38,204 nucleotides of DNA from Clostridiales bacterium. Its GTDB lineage: Bacteria > Bacillota > Clostridia > Oscillospirales > Oscillospiraceae. A program made the translations under genes and the position numbers. Location of the stretch: positions 1 to 38,204 of the forward strand of contig SFHI01000009.1 of the NCBI GenBank assembly GCA_004555705.1. The letters run 5' to 3'. Each line of letters begins with the position of its first letter. The stretch's first letter is position 1. The notes beneath the pieces are model-generated. The model saw nothing but the letters and a program-made list of their open reading frames with translations, did no database searches and had not been told where the DNA came from. This document shows, in pieces, positions 8,751 through 17,500 of this stretch.

Positions 8751-9098
8751 ATGAAGTTTTCCAGCAGCTTGAAGCTGAATCACATTTTCCGAAGGCTTTA
8801 CCACACCTCCGGTCAGGCGGATTCCTACCTGGTGCTCTACGCCCGGAAAAACCGGAGCGAATGTAACCGGGTGGGCATCACCGTCAGCAAGAAGCTGGGA
8901 CACGCCGTGGTGCGCAACCGCGTGCGCCGCCGCCTGCGGGAGGTCTACCGGCTCAACGAGGAGAAGTTCTCCCCGGGCTGGGACATTGTTGTGGTGGCCC
9001 GGAGCCGGGCTGTGGACGCGTCCTTTGCCGCCCTCACCAGAAGCTACCTGAATCTGGCCAGAAAGGCCGGGATTCTGGCCCCGGAGGATGGAAAATGA
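8751..9098 (+). CDS. rnpA: Ribonuclease P protein component
   Basis: 115 residues. It is the protein subunit that helps RNase P RNA cut the 5' leader from pre-tRNA. The family motif is clear: GHAVVRNRVRRRLREVYR (residues about 48-65), with KLNHIFRRLYHTSG near the start and WDIVVVARS later. ATG 8751 (MKFSSSLKL) has GGAAGG 7 bp upstream; an earlier ATG at 8715 has none. Its last four bases (ATGA) overlap the yidD start, so the two are coupled. Confidence 0.96.
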   Translation: MKFSSSLKLNHIFRRLYHTSGQADSYLVLYARKNRSECNRVGITVSKKLGHAVVRNRVRRRLREVYRLNEEKFSPGWDIVVVARSRAVDASFAALTRSYLNLARKAGILAPEDGK

Positions 9099-9307
9099 AA
9101 AGGCTCCTGCTTTCCCTGATCCGTTTCTATCAGCGCTGCATTTCCCCCGCGTTTCCGGCCCGGTGCCGGTTTTCACCCACCTGCTCCGCCTACGCTTACG
9201 AAGCTGTCTGCAAGTACGGGGCCCTCAAGGGCGGCTGGCTCGCCCTGAGGCGGCTGCTTCGCTGCCACCCTTTCTACAAAGGGGATTGGTATGACCCCGT
9301 GCCTTGA
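9095..9307 (+). CDS. yidD: Membrane protein insertion efficiency factor YidD
   Basis: 70 residues, typical length. YidD is a small inner-surface membrane-associated protein that assists YidC/Sec insertion. It shows the family signature: LIRFYQRCISPAFPARCRF, then PTCSAYAYEAV with conserved Cys residues, and HPFYKGDWYDPVP at the end. It overlaps rnpA by 4 bp and lies 24 bp before yidC, the normal order rnpA-yidD-yidC. Confidence 0.95.
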   Translation: MKRLLLSLIRFYQRCISPAFPARCRFSPTCSAYAYEAVCKYGALKGGWLALRRLLRCHPFYKGDWYDPVP

Positions 9308-9331
9308 CTTCCAAATGAAGGAGGAACGTCC

Positions 9332-10582
9332 ATGATTCTCGCATTCAAACTGTCCGACATCATCACGGTGCCCTTCGGCTACCTGCTGGGCCTGCTGTAC
9401 CGCGTGACCGACAATTACGGCGTCGCCATGATCCTCTTTGCTGTGATTGTCCAGCTGGTACTGCTGCCCATTACCGCCAAGTCCAAGAAGAGCATGATGG
9501 CCATGTCCCGCCTCACCCCCCGGATGCAGGAGATTCAGAAGAAGTATGCCGACGATACCCAGCGCCAGAATGAGGCCATCAATGCCCTGTACAAGGAAGA
9601 GGGCGTGTCCATGGGCGGAGGCTGCCTGTGGAGCCTGGTGCCCATGCTGATCCTGATCCCCCTGTTCACCGTCATCCGGGAGCCCATCACCTACGTGCTC
9701 ATGGAGTCCAGAGAGGTCGCTGTCCAGATCGTCCAGGTGATCAAGGAGGCGGACCCCACCGCGTTCAGCGGCAACGCCGGTTATGATCAGGTGGCGGCTG
9801 CCAGAGTAATTCAGGACTACGCAGACCTGATTCGGGCGGAGATTCCCAACGTCAATCCCAACACTCTGGCCGGTATCAAGTTCGGATTCCTGGGCATTGA
9901 CATGGGTGCGATCCCCCAGTTCAACATCTTCAACTCCGCCCGCTGGGCCTGGGACTGGGCCCACATCGGCGCGTTCCTGGTGGCTCTGCTGTCCGCAGGC
10001 AACCAGATCGTGACCATGCTCATCTCCCAGAAAACCAATAACTCCGTCATCACCAACGAGAAGGGCATTGAGGACAAGGAGGCCGCCAAGAATTCCCAGG
10101 CCGCTCAGTCCAACAAGATGATGATGTGGATGATGCCCCTGATGTCTCTGTGGATCGGCTTTACCGTGCCCTGCGCCCTGTCCCTGTACTGGTTCGTGGG
10201 CGGCGTGGTCCGCACCATTGAGGACACCATTCTCACCAAGCGCTACCGCAAGATTTATGATGCCGAGGATGCCATCCGGCTGCAGAAGGCTCTGGAGCAG
10301 GACCGCATCGAGGCGGAGAAGGAGCGGGTCCGCGCCGAGCGCCGGGCCGCCAACCCCGACGGCATCACCGAGAATACCAGCAAGAAGAAACTGCAGAAGA
10401 AGCTCCGGGCAGAGGAAGAGGCCACCAAGGCTGCCAATGCCAGGGAGTACGCCGCCAGGAAGGGTATTGAGGCGGAGGAGGACGACAGCGAAAGCTGTAT
10501 GTCCGGAATCCCCGACCGTCCCTACTGCAAGGGCCGGGCCTACAATCCCAACCGTTACGGCTGTCAGCCTACGGAGGAATGA
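9332..10582 (+). CDS. yidC: Membrane protein insertase YidC/Oxa1 family
   Basis: 416 residues, Gram-positive type without the large periplasmic domain. It inserts proteins into the cytoplasmic membrane, alone or with SecYEG. Membrane segments are near 9-29 (VPFGYLLGLLYRV) and 30-50 (AMILFAVIVQLVLLP), with further ones at about 100-120, 210-235 and 265-285 (MMPLMSLWIGFTVPCALSLY). KSKKSMMAMSRLTPRMQEIQ is the typical cytoplasmic loop. The C-terminal 120 residues are charged (Lys/Arg/Glu coiled coil, typical ribosome-contact tail) and end unusually in a tail with three Cys (CMSGIPDRPYC...YGC). GGAGGAAC precedes the ATG. The next gene, jag, starts 3 bp after its stop. Confidence 0.95.
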   Translation: MILAFKLSDIITVPFGYLLGLLYRVTDNYGVAMILFAVIVQLVLLPITAKSKKSMMAMSRLTPRMQEIQKKYADDTQRQNEAINALYKEEGVSMGGGCLWSLVPMLILIPLFTVIREPITYVLMESREVAVQIVQVIKEADPTAFSGNAGYDQVAAARVIQDYADLIRAEIPNVNPNTLAGIKFGFLGIDMGAIPQFNIFNSARWAWDWAHIGAFLVALLSAGNQIVTMLISQKTNNSVITNEKGIEDKEAAKNSQAAQSNKMMMWMMPLMSLWIGFTVPCALSLYWFVGGVVRTIEDTILTKRYRKIYDAEDAIRLQKALEQDRIEAEKERVRAERRAANPDGITENTSKKKLQKKLRAEEEATKAANAREYAARKGIEAEEDDSESCMSGIPDRPYCKGRAYNPNRYGCQPTEE

Positions 10583-10585
10583 TGT

Positions 10586-11476
10586 ATGGAAAAGAATATT
10601 GTCGCTACCGGCAAGACCATTGACCTGGCCATTGAAAGCGCCTTAAACCAGCTGGGACTGGACCGGGACAGCGTCAGCGTCCTGGTGCTGCAGCAGGCGA
10701 AGCAGGGCTTTCTTGGCTTCGGCGCCCAGCCTGCCAAGGTGCAGGTGACCTACGAGGCTCCGGACCCCGTGCCCGAGGCTCCCAAGACTGCCCTTAGCTC
10801 CGCCTCCCGCAGCAAGCCCAAGGCGGCAGCCCCCCTGAAGCGTCCCGAGGCTCCCCAGCCGGAGAAGAAGCCGGAGCCGCCCAAGGCGGAACCCAAGCCC
10901 GAGGCGCCCAGGATGCCCAAGCCTGAAGCCCCCAGGGCGCCCAAGCCCGAGCGGAAGCCCGAGGCCCCCAAGGCCGAACCCAAAGCCGAGAAGAAGCCCC
11001 GGGAGTATGCCCCCGCCGAGCCCGGTTCCGTGGAGGAGAAGATCGAAACCTTCCTGAAGGGCCTGCTGGAGCACATGGATTCCAAGGCCGTGCCCCACTG
11101 CTACAAGGAGGAGTCCGGTTCCTACAAGGTGGACCTGGTGGGCGATGATCTGGGCTACCTGATCGGCCGCCGGGGAGATACCCTGGACGCCATTCAGCAT
11201 CTGACCAACTACGCCGTGAACCGGGATGTGGAGGGCCGCATCCGGGTGAACGTGGACGCCGAAGCCTACCGGGAGAAGCGGGAGGAGAGCCTGCGCCGCT
11301 ACGCCCGCAAGAAGGCCCAGCAGGTGCTGAAGGCCCGCCGCCGCACCACCCTGGAGCCCATGAACGCCTACGAGCGCCATGTGATCCACGCGGCACTGCA
11401 GGACATGGAGAACATCACCACCCACTCCACCGGTGTGGAGCCCAACCGCCGGGTGGTCATCGAGTACGTCCGCTGA
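10586..11476 (+). CDS. jag: RNA-binding protein Jag/KhpB (EloR), KH plus R3H domains
   Basis: 296 residues. Jag/KhpB is a cytoplasmic RNA-binding protein that, in Gram-positive bacteria, acts with KhpA and affects cell elongation. The Jag N-terminal domain is 1-56 with KQGFLGFG (39-46). Residues 57-148 are a low-complexity linker of KPEAP-like repeats. The KH domain is about 150-225 with the GRRG loop (194-197), and the R3H domain about 232-296 with NAYERHVIH. The linker is long for the family. GGAGG stands 8 bp before the ATG. It is the last gene of the rnpA-yidD-yidC-jag unit; mnmE and mnmG, often next, are absent. Confidence 0.95.
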   Translation: MEKNIVATGKTIDLAIESALNQLGLDRDSVSVLVLQQAKQGFLGFGAQPAKVQVTYEAPDPVPEAPKTALSSASRSKPKAAAPLKRPEAPQPEKKPEPPKAEPKPEAPRMPKPEAPRAPKPERKPEAPKAEPKAEKKPREYAPAEPGSVEEKIETFLKGLLEHMDSKAVPHCYKEESGSYKVDLVGDDLGYLIGRRGDTLDAIQHLTNYAVNRDVEGRIRVNVDAEAYREKREESLRRYARKKAQQVLKARRRTTLEPMNAYERHVIHAALQDMENITTHSTGVEPNRRVVIEYVR

Positions 11477-11488
11477 TCCATACCAACA

Positions 11489-11519
11489 CCCCTCCCCGGA
11501 AATCCGGGGAGGGGCTTTT
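11489..11519 (+). terminator. Intrinsic terminator after jag
   Basis: Stem CCCCTCCCCGGA / TCCGGGGAGGGG with an AA loop, then CTTTT. The core CCTCCCCGGA is the same as in the purL terminator at 14488. Confidence 0.88.
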
Positions 11520-11542
11520 CATTCAGGGAACAGCTGCGCGGC

Positions 11543-11815
11543 AAATTGGTGTTTGGCGGGAAGATGCGCTACGCACCCCCTTGCCTTCCCCCGGGGGGAA
11601 GGTGCCCCGCAGGGGCGGATGAGGAACGGCGACATCTGCGATTCAGAAAGCACTCAAATCGTTCAAAGCAGGTCTGAACATAGTACGTTTTTACGCACTG
11701 CAGTGGAATAGGGTAGATATCGCCGTTCCTCTTCAGTCAGGCTTCGCCTGACAGCTTCCCCCCGGGGGAAGCCAAGGCGCTTTGCGCGACAGCCCGATAA
11801 CCTAAACAGCAATTT
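11543..11815 (+). repeat. Type D palindromic element (CCTTCCCCCGGGGGG arms)
   Basis: Ends AAATTGGTGTTTG (11543) and TAAACAGCAATTT (to 11815). The left arm contains the hairpin CCTTCCCCC/GGGGGAAGG and the right GCTTCCCCC/GGGGGAAGC, plus GAGGAACGGCGA inverted as TCGCCGTTCCTC, and a CAGGC-TTC-GCCTG hairpin. It fills most of the gap between the convergent jag and psuG genes. Only the ends are shared with type A. Confidence 0.8.
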
Positions 11816-11823
11816 GTCTTACG

Positions 11824-11863
11824 AAAAGCACGGCTCCCTTCCGTTTTTTGGAAGGGAGCCGTG
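11824..11863 (-). terminator. Intrinsic terminator of psuG
   Basis: CACGGCTCCCTTCC (11829-11842) pairs with GGAAGGGAGCCGTG (11850-11863). On the minus strand it is followed by CTTTTC. It lies 3 bp past the psuG stop codon. Confidence 0.85.
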
Positions 11864-11866
11864 ATT

Positions 11867-12787
11867 TTACAATTTGCAGTACGCGGCAGCGGTCTGGGCG
11901 GCCAGTCTGGCGTTGTTGTAGACCAGCTGGATGTTGGAGGCCAGGGAGTCTCCGCCGGTGAGCTCGGCAACCCGGGCCAGCAGGAAGGGGGTGGTTTCCT
12001 TGCCGTGAATGCCCTGGGCATTGCACTCGGCAATGGCCTGGTCAATGGCGGCGTTGATGGTGCCAAGGGGCATGGCATACTCCTCGGGGATGGGGTTGGT
12101 TACCAGCATTCCGCCGCCCAGGGCCATGTCATTCTGGGCCTTGAACGCGGCTGCCAGTTCCGCGGGGGTGTCCATCCGGTAGTCCACCCGGAAGCCGGAC
12201 TGGCGGGTGTAGAAGGCGGGCAGCTCCTCGGTGCCGTAGCCGATAACGGGGACACCCTTGGTTTCCAGGTACTCCAGTGTCAGCCCCAGGTCCAGGATGG
12301 ACTTGGCTCCGGCGCAGATGACCATGACGGGGGTATGGCCCAGCTCTTCCAGATCGGCGGAGATGTCCATGGTGGTCTCCGCGCCCCGGTGGACGCCGCC
12401 GATGCCGCCGGTGGCGAAGATGTTGATGCCCGCCATGTGGGCAATGATCATGGTGGTGGTCACGGTGGTGGCTCCGTCCTCGCCCCGGGAGCAGAGCACC
12501 GCCAGATCCCGGCGGGAGGCCTTGGCAATGCCGCGGCCCTTCTTGCCGAAATATTCAATTTCCTCTGCGGTGAGGCCTGCCTTCAGGCGGCCGCCGATGA
12601 TGGCGATGGTGGCGGGAACGGCCCCATTCTCCCGGATGATCCGCTCCACGTTCAGGGCGGTTTCCACGTTCTGGGGGTAGGGCATTCCGTGGGAAATGAT
12701 GGTGGACTCCAGGGCCACAACAGGACGGCCCTCCCGGATGGCCTGGGCAACCTCGGGATTTACATCGAGATACTTGTTCAGATTCAT
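11867..12787 (-). CDS. psuG: Pseudouridine-5'-phosphate glycosidase
   Basis: 306 residues, the usual family length. PsuG breaks the C-C glycosidic bond of pseudouridine 5'-phosphate to uracil and ribose 5-phosphate. Family motifs are VALESTIISHGMPYPQN (Glu27 at the active site), IGGRLKAGL, ATGGIGGVHRGAE and GAKSILDLGLTLEYLET (Lys162, at the position of the catalytic lysine in the E. coli enzyme). TNPIPEEYAM and KETTPFLLARV complete the pattern. AAGGAGA lies before ATG 12787. The kinase gene psuK is upstream on the same strand, 274 bp away, with a type A repeat between. Confidence 0.95.
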   Translation of the reverse strand: MNLNKYLDVNPEVAQAIREGRPVVALESTIISHGMPYPQNVETALNVERIIRENGAVPATIAIIGGRLKAGLTAEEIEYFGKKGRGIAKASRRDLAVLCSRGEDGATTVTTTMIIAHMAGINIFATGGIGGVHRGAETTMDISADLEELGHTPVMVICAGAKSILDLGLTLEYLETKGVPVIGYGTEELPAFYTRQSGFRVDYRMDTPAELAAAFKAQNDMALGGGMLVTNPIPEEYAMPLGTINAAIDQAIAECNAQGIHGKETTPFLLARVAELTGGDSLASNIQLVYNNARLAAQTAAAYCKL

Positions 12788-12803
12788 AACAGATTCTCCT
12801 TGT

Positions 12804-12812
12804 ATTATAATA
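12804..12812 (-). promoter_or_regulatory. Possible -10 region upstream of psuG
   Basis: Minus-strand TATTATAAT about 17 bp before the psuG ATG. The best -35 candidate, TTACCA, overlaps the end of the neighbouring type A element, so part of this promoter may come from the repeat. The box is very close to the ribosome binding site, so the call is weak. Confidence 0.3.
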
Positions 12813-12832
12813 GATGAAATGACTTGTTTGGT

Positions 12833-13063
12833 AAATTGTTGTTTACAGCACTTGCTTTAGATTACCTGTCATTGCGAACCAGTGCGCACACTGGTGTGGC
12901 AATCCCCCGGTTAGAGGGGAAATGTATCGACAATTGCCCTACAGAGCAGAAAATATAGCATTTTTGGTGGTAATCGTTACCTGGTTCCATGGGGCCGGGG
13001 GGATTGCCACGCCAGTGTGCGCACTGGCTCGCAATGACAGCATGTATTTACAAACAACAATTT
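12833..13063 (-). repeat. Type A palindromic element, copy 4 (reverse orientation)
   Basis: Ends AAATTGTTGTTTA and CAAACAACAATTT. The middle is inverted compared with copies 1-3. Hairpins are CCAGTG-CGCA-CACTGG and CCAGTG-TGCG-CACTGG. It splits psuK from psuG, and its terminal repeat abuts the last sense codon of psuK and provides the TAA stop. Confidence 0.88.
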
Positions 13064-14141
13064 ATATTCGTGTGCGGGATTTAATTGCCTCTGCGGACAT
13101 GGCGGGGTTGATGGTTTCGGGGGATTCCATAGCGATGGAGGCGGCAGCAAGACCGGAGCGGGCGGTTGCTTTCAAGTCCATACCCTCCAGATACGCCCAG
13201 ACCAGGGCGGCCATAAAGGCATCGCCGCAGCCGGTGGTATTGACAATGCTGCCGGGAAGGTTATTCAGCCACAGACGCTCACTTCCCATGGCGGCATACA
13301 CACCCTTTGCTCCCAGGGAGAGAAACAGCCGGTGGACACCCATATGGAGCAAACGGTCAGCAGCTTTCTCCACATCCGTGTCGTTGTGAATCTCGACCCC
13401 GGACAGGATGGAGGCCTCCAGGGTGTTGGGCTTCAGGGTGTGGATGCGTGAGAGAATGGGACGCAGCTTTTCCGCCTTGGCGGTGGACACCGGGTCCACG
13501 AAAAGGGGAACAGGGCAGTTCTCCGCAAGATACATCAGAGCTTCCTGGGGAATGTTGGCATCCGCAACCACCACCTGGGCACTTTGCAGCAGGGGAAGGT
13601 TACCTGCCAGGTACTCCGGGGTGATCCGGCGGCAGACCTCCATATCAGAGACCGCCAGGGCCATCTCCCCGTCCGGGCCGGTCAGGTACAGGTAGGTGGA
13701 GGTAGCTGCCCCGGGAAGGCGCAGGGCATGGCTGGCATCAATGCCCAGCTCCGAACAGGAAGCGGAGACCCGCTGGCCGTTGGGGTCGTCCCCAAAGGCG
13801 GTGAGCAGCCGCACATCCAGGCCCATCAGGCTCATATTGTGGGCGATGTTCCGGCCCACGCCGCCCAGACTGGTGGAAACCCTGCCGGGGTTGGAATCCG
13901 CATCCACAAGGGGGCCGAAGGAGCGGCCGCAGATGTCCACATTGACCCCGCCCACCACCACGGCGTAGCTTCCGGTGCGCAGGACATAGCCTTTGCCCGC
14001 GATGCAGCCCTTCTTGGTCAGGTTGGAGATGTGGACGGCCACGCTGGAGCGGGTGATGCCCAGGGCTTGGGCAATGGCCTGCTGGGAGATCATGGGATCT
14101 GCTTCAATGAGCTGGAGGATCTGTCTTTCCCGCTGGGTCAT
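13062..14141 (-). CDS. psuK: Pseudouridine kinase, PfkB family with N-terminal helix-turn-helix
   Basis: 359 residues. It is likely to phosphorylate pseudouridine to the 5'-phosphate, the substrate of PsuG downstream. Residues 1-55 are a winged helix-turn-helix (QQAIAQALGITRSSVAVHIS) and may autoregulate the operon. Residues 57-345 are a ribokinase-fold PfkB domain: VVGGVNVDICG at the start, LGGVGRNIAHNM, and the signature NTTGCGDAFMAALVWAY with the catalytic Asp. Substrate is inferred from the psuG neighbour. ATG 14141 has AGGAGGTG upstream. The frame ends SRTRI followed by TAA, and that TAA lies within the boundary of the type A element. Confidence 0.88.
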   Translation of the reverse strand: MTQRERQILQLIEADPMISQQAIAQALGITRSSVAVHISNLTKKGCIAGKGYVLRTGSYAVVVGGVNVDICGRSFGPLVDADSNPGRVSTSLGGVGRNIAHNMSLMGLDVRLLTAFGDDPNGQRVSASCSELGIDASHALRLPGAATSTYLYLTGPDGEMALAVSDMEVCRRITPEYLAGNLPLLQSAQVVVADANIPQEALMYLAENCPVPLFVDPVSTAKAEKLRPILSRIHTLKPNTLEASILSGVEIHNDTDVEKAADRLLHMGVHRLFLSLGAKGVYAAMGSERLWLNNLPGSIVNTTGCGDAFMAALVWAYLEGMDLKATARSGLAAASIAMESPETINPAMSAEAIKSRTRI

Positions 14142-14185
14142 GGAGCACCTCCTAAGCGATAGTTTAGAAAAATAAGCGTATGTTT

Positions 14186-14214
14186 ATTATAGTGCAGGGA
14201 AGGAAAGTTGTCAA
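14186..14214 (-). promoter_or_regulatory. Sigma-A promoter of psuK
   Basis: Minus strand TTGACA (14209-14214), exactly 17 bp, TATAAT (14186-14191): a full consensus promoter. The leader of about 38 nt contains AATAAGCGTATGTTTATT, a loose inverted repeat that could be an operator for the helix-turn-helix part of PsuK (speculative). Confidence 0.88.
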
Positions 14215-14234
14215 GGGATTTATAAGAGAACGAC

Positions 14235-14467
14235 AAATTGTTGTTTGTAAGTGCGCGTTACAAATTCCCTGTCATTGCGAACCAGTGCGCACACTGGTGT
14301 GGCAATCCCCCGGTTAGAGGGGAAATGTACCGACAATTGCCCTGAAGAGCGAGAGTCGTTACGATTTTTGATGGTAATCGTTACCTAGTTCTTTTCAACC
14401 GGGGGATTGCCACGCCAGTTTGCGAACTGGCTCGCAATGACAGCATATATTCGACAAACACCAATTT
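14235..14467 (-). repeat. Type A palindromic element, copy 5 (reverse orientation)
   Basis: Ends AAATTGTTGTTTG and CAAACACCAATTT. The right arm hairpin is CCAGTT-TGCG-AACTGG, a T-A pair where other copies have C-G or G-C. It lies 20 bp upstream of the psuK -35 box and just past the purL terminator. Confidence 0.88.
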
Positions 14468-14487
14468 GATGGAGAGGTCGGATAACG

Positions 14488-14521
14488 AAAAATTCCCTCC
14501 CCGGATTTCCGGGGAGGGAAT
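14488..14521 (-). terminator. Intrinsic terminator at the end of the purine operon
   Basis: ATTCCCTCCCCGGA pairs with TCCGGGGAGGGAAT, then TTTTC on the minus strand. It begins 5 bp past the purL stop. Confidence 0.92.
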
Positions 14522-14526
14522 GGGGG

Positions 14527-17500
14527 TTACTTAAAATACTTGACCGCGGCTTCGAACATGCGGATGTCGTATTCGCCGGGGACGTTGCAGTAGAGGTTTT
14601 TGCCGATGCGTTCGCTGTGGCCCATCTTGCCGAAGACCCGGCCGTCGGGGGAGGTGATGCCCTCGATGGCGCAGACCGATCCATTGGGGTTGAAAACGGC
14701 GTCCATGGTGGGATTTCCCTCCAGGTCCACATACTGGGTGGCGATCTGACCGTTTGCCGCCAGCTTTGCAACCAGCTCGGGACTGGCCAGGAACTTACCC
14801 TCACCGTGGGAGATGGCTACGTTGTACACGTCGCCTACGCTCGTCAGGCTCAGCCAGGGACTTTTATTGGAGGCCACCCGGGTGCGGACGATGCGGCTTT
14901 GGTGACGGCCTATGGTATTGTAGGTCAGGGTGGGGTAAGTGTCATCGGTATCCCGAATCTCACCGAAGGGCACCAGACCCAGTTTGATGAGCGCCTGGAA
15001 GCCGTTGCAGATGCCGCACATGAGGCCGTCCCGGTCATTCAGGAGCCTCATGACCTGCTCCTTGATGGCGGGATTGCGGAAAAACGCGGTGATGAACTTG
15101 GCAGAGCCGTCGGGCTCGTCGCCGCCGGAGAAGCCGCCGGGGATAAAGATCATCTGGCTTTCGGCAATCTTTCCGGCCACGGTCTCCACGCTCCGGGCCA
15201 CATCCTCGGCGGTCAGGTTCCGGATGACCACGATGTCCGCCTCAGCCCCTGCGGCCATGACGGCCCGGGCAGAGTCGTACTCGCAGTTGGTGCCGGGGAA
15301 CACGGGGATCAGCACCCGGGGCTTGGTGGTCTTTACCGCAGGAGCCAGGGAGCAGACACCGGGAGCGGAGAAGGCGGGCACCTTTTCCGCAGTCTCCACG
15401 GTCTTGGTGGGGTAGACCTTCTCCAGAACGGCGGTGTTCAGCGTATACAGCTCTTCAATGGAGGCGGATTCGTCCTGGATGGTGATGACGGGCTCGGCGG
15501 TAGTATAGCCGATCCGGTAACCGAAGTCGCAATCCTCGGTGAGCTCCGCCACGATGTCGCCGTAGGCGGGGCCGAACTGCATCACCGCGCCCGGCTCGGA
15601 GGCAAAGCCGATTCCGTTGCCGAAGGACATCTTCATGACGGCTTCCCCCTCGCCGCCGGCGTCCATGGCCCAGGCGGCTTTGACCTTTCCGGCCAGGCAC
15701 AGCTCATGGAACTTCTCCCAGCTTTCCTTCAGCTGACCATAGCTGAGGCCGGAGGGGCCGAAGCGGTAGACGGGGTGACCGGCTTCTTTGAACTCGGGGG
15801 AGATGACTTCGCCCGCTTTCAGGGGGGCAATGGCAAAGGAGATCACCGTGGGGGGCACATCCTTGTCAAGGAACGTGCCGGACATGGAATCCTTGCCGCC
15901 GATGGCGGCGGCGCCCAGGCCCAGCTGGGCATCCAGGGCGCCCAGCAGCGCCTGGAAGGGCTTGCCCCAGCGCAGGGGCTCGTTTCTCAGCTTCTCGAAA
16001 AACTCCTGCAGGGTCAGGTAGGCTTTCTTGTAGTCCGCGCCGGCGGCCACGATTTTGGCCATGGAGGAAACCACACTGGCCTGGGCTCCCCGGAAAGGAT
16101 CGGCACTCAGCAACTCCGGGTCACAGCCCCAGGCCATGACGCTGGCGGCATCGGTCTCCTCCCCGGGCAGCACAGGCAGCTTGGCTGCCATGGCCTGGGC
16201 GGGGGTGGCCTGATTCTTGCCGCCGAAGGGCATCAGCAAGGAACCCGCGCCGATGGTGGCGTCGAACCGCTCCACCAGGCCTCGCTGGGAGGCGTAGCGC
16301 AGCTCCTGGGCGATGCCCCGGAGATTGGCGTGCTCATAGATGCGTCCGCAGCGCTTTGTGGAAGCGACCTCCACATCGGCGTGCTTCACCGCACCGTTGG
16401 TATTCAGGAACGCCCGGGACAGGTTGGCGATTTCTTTCCCCTTCCAGCTCATGACCATCCGGGCCTCCTCGGTGACCACAGCCACCCGGTAGGCTTCCAG
16501 ATTCTCTTTCTCGGCAGCAGCGATAAAAGCGTCCGCATCCTCGGGGGCAACCACCACGGCCATCCGCTCCTGGGACTCGGAAATGGCAAGCTCGGTGCCG
16601 TCCAGGCCCTCGTACTTCTTCCGTACGGCGTCCAGGTCAATGCGCAGACCGTCGGCCAGCTCGCCGATGGCAACGGACACACCGCCCGCGCCGAAGTCGT
16701 TGCAGCGCTTGATCAGCCGGGTGACCTTGCTGTCACGGAACAGGCGCTGGATTTTCCGCTCCTCGGGGGCGTTGCCTTTCTGGACCTCGGAGGCCATGGT
16801 GGTGAGAGATTTCAGGTTGTGGCTCTTGGAGGAGCCGGTGGCGCCGCCGATGCCGTCCCGGCCGGTGCGGCCGCCCAGAAGGATGACCACATCCCCGGGA
16901 GCAGGGCACTCCCGGCGGACATTGCCCGCAGGAGCGGCGGCCACCACCGCGCCGCATTCCAGGCGCTTGGCAATATAGCCCTCGTGGTACAGCTCGGCAA
17001 CATGGCCGGTGGCCAGGCCAATCTGGTTGCCGTAGGAGGAGTAGCCCGCCGCGGCGGTCTGGCAGAGCTTCCGCTGGGGGAGCTTGCCGGGAAGGGTGTC
17101 CTTCAGGGACTTCCGGGGGTCCCCCGCGCCGGTGACCCGCATGGCCTGATGCACATAGGCACGGCCGGACAGGGGGTCCCGGATGCAGCCGCCGATGCAG
17201 GTGGCCGCGCCGCCGAAGGGCTCGATCTCGGTGGGATGGTTGTGGGTTTCGTTCTTGAACATCAGCAGCCAGTCCTGATCCTGGCCGTTGACGGTGGCGG
17301 TGACATGGATGGAGCAGGCGTTGATCTCCTCGCTCTCGTCCAGCTCGGGAAGCAGTCCACGCTTTTTCAGCACCTTCGCGCCAATGGTGGCGATGTCCAT
17401 GAGAGTCTGGGGACGCTTGGAGGCCTTCTCCTCGCCGTAGACTTCCACCCGGGCGGCAAGGTACTGTTCATAGGCCTCCTGCACAGCGGTGTCGTGGATT

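Noticed and set aside
11543..11815. Insertion sequence remnant between jag and psuG
   Set aside because: It has inverted ends, but no transposase frame or fragment; it fits the non-coding palindromic elements seen elsewhere in the window.
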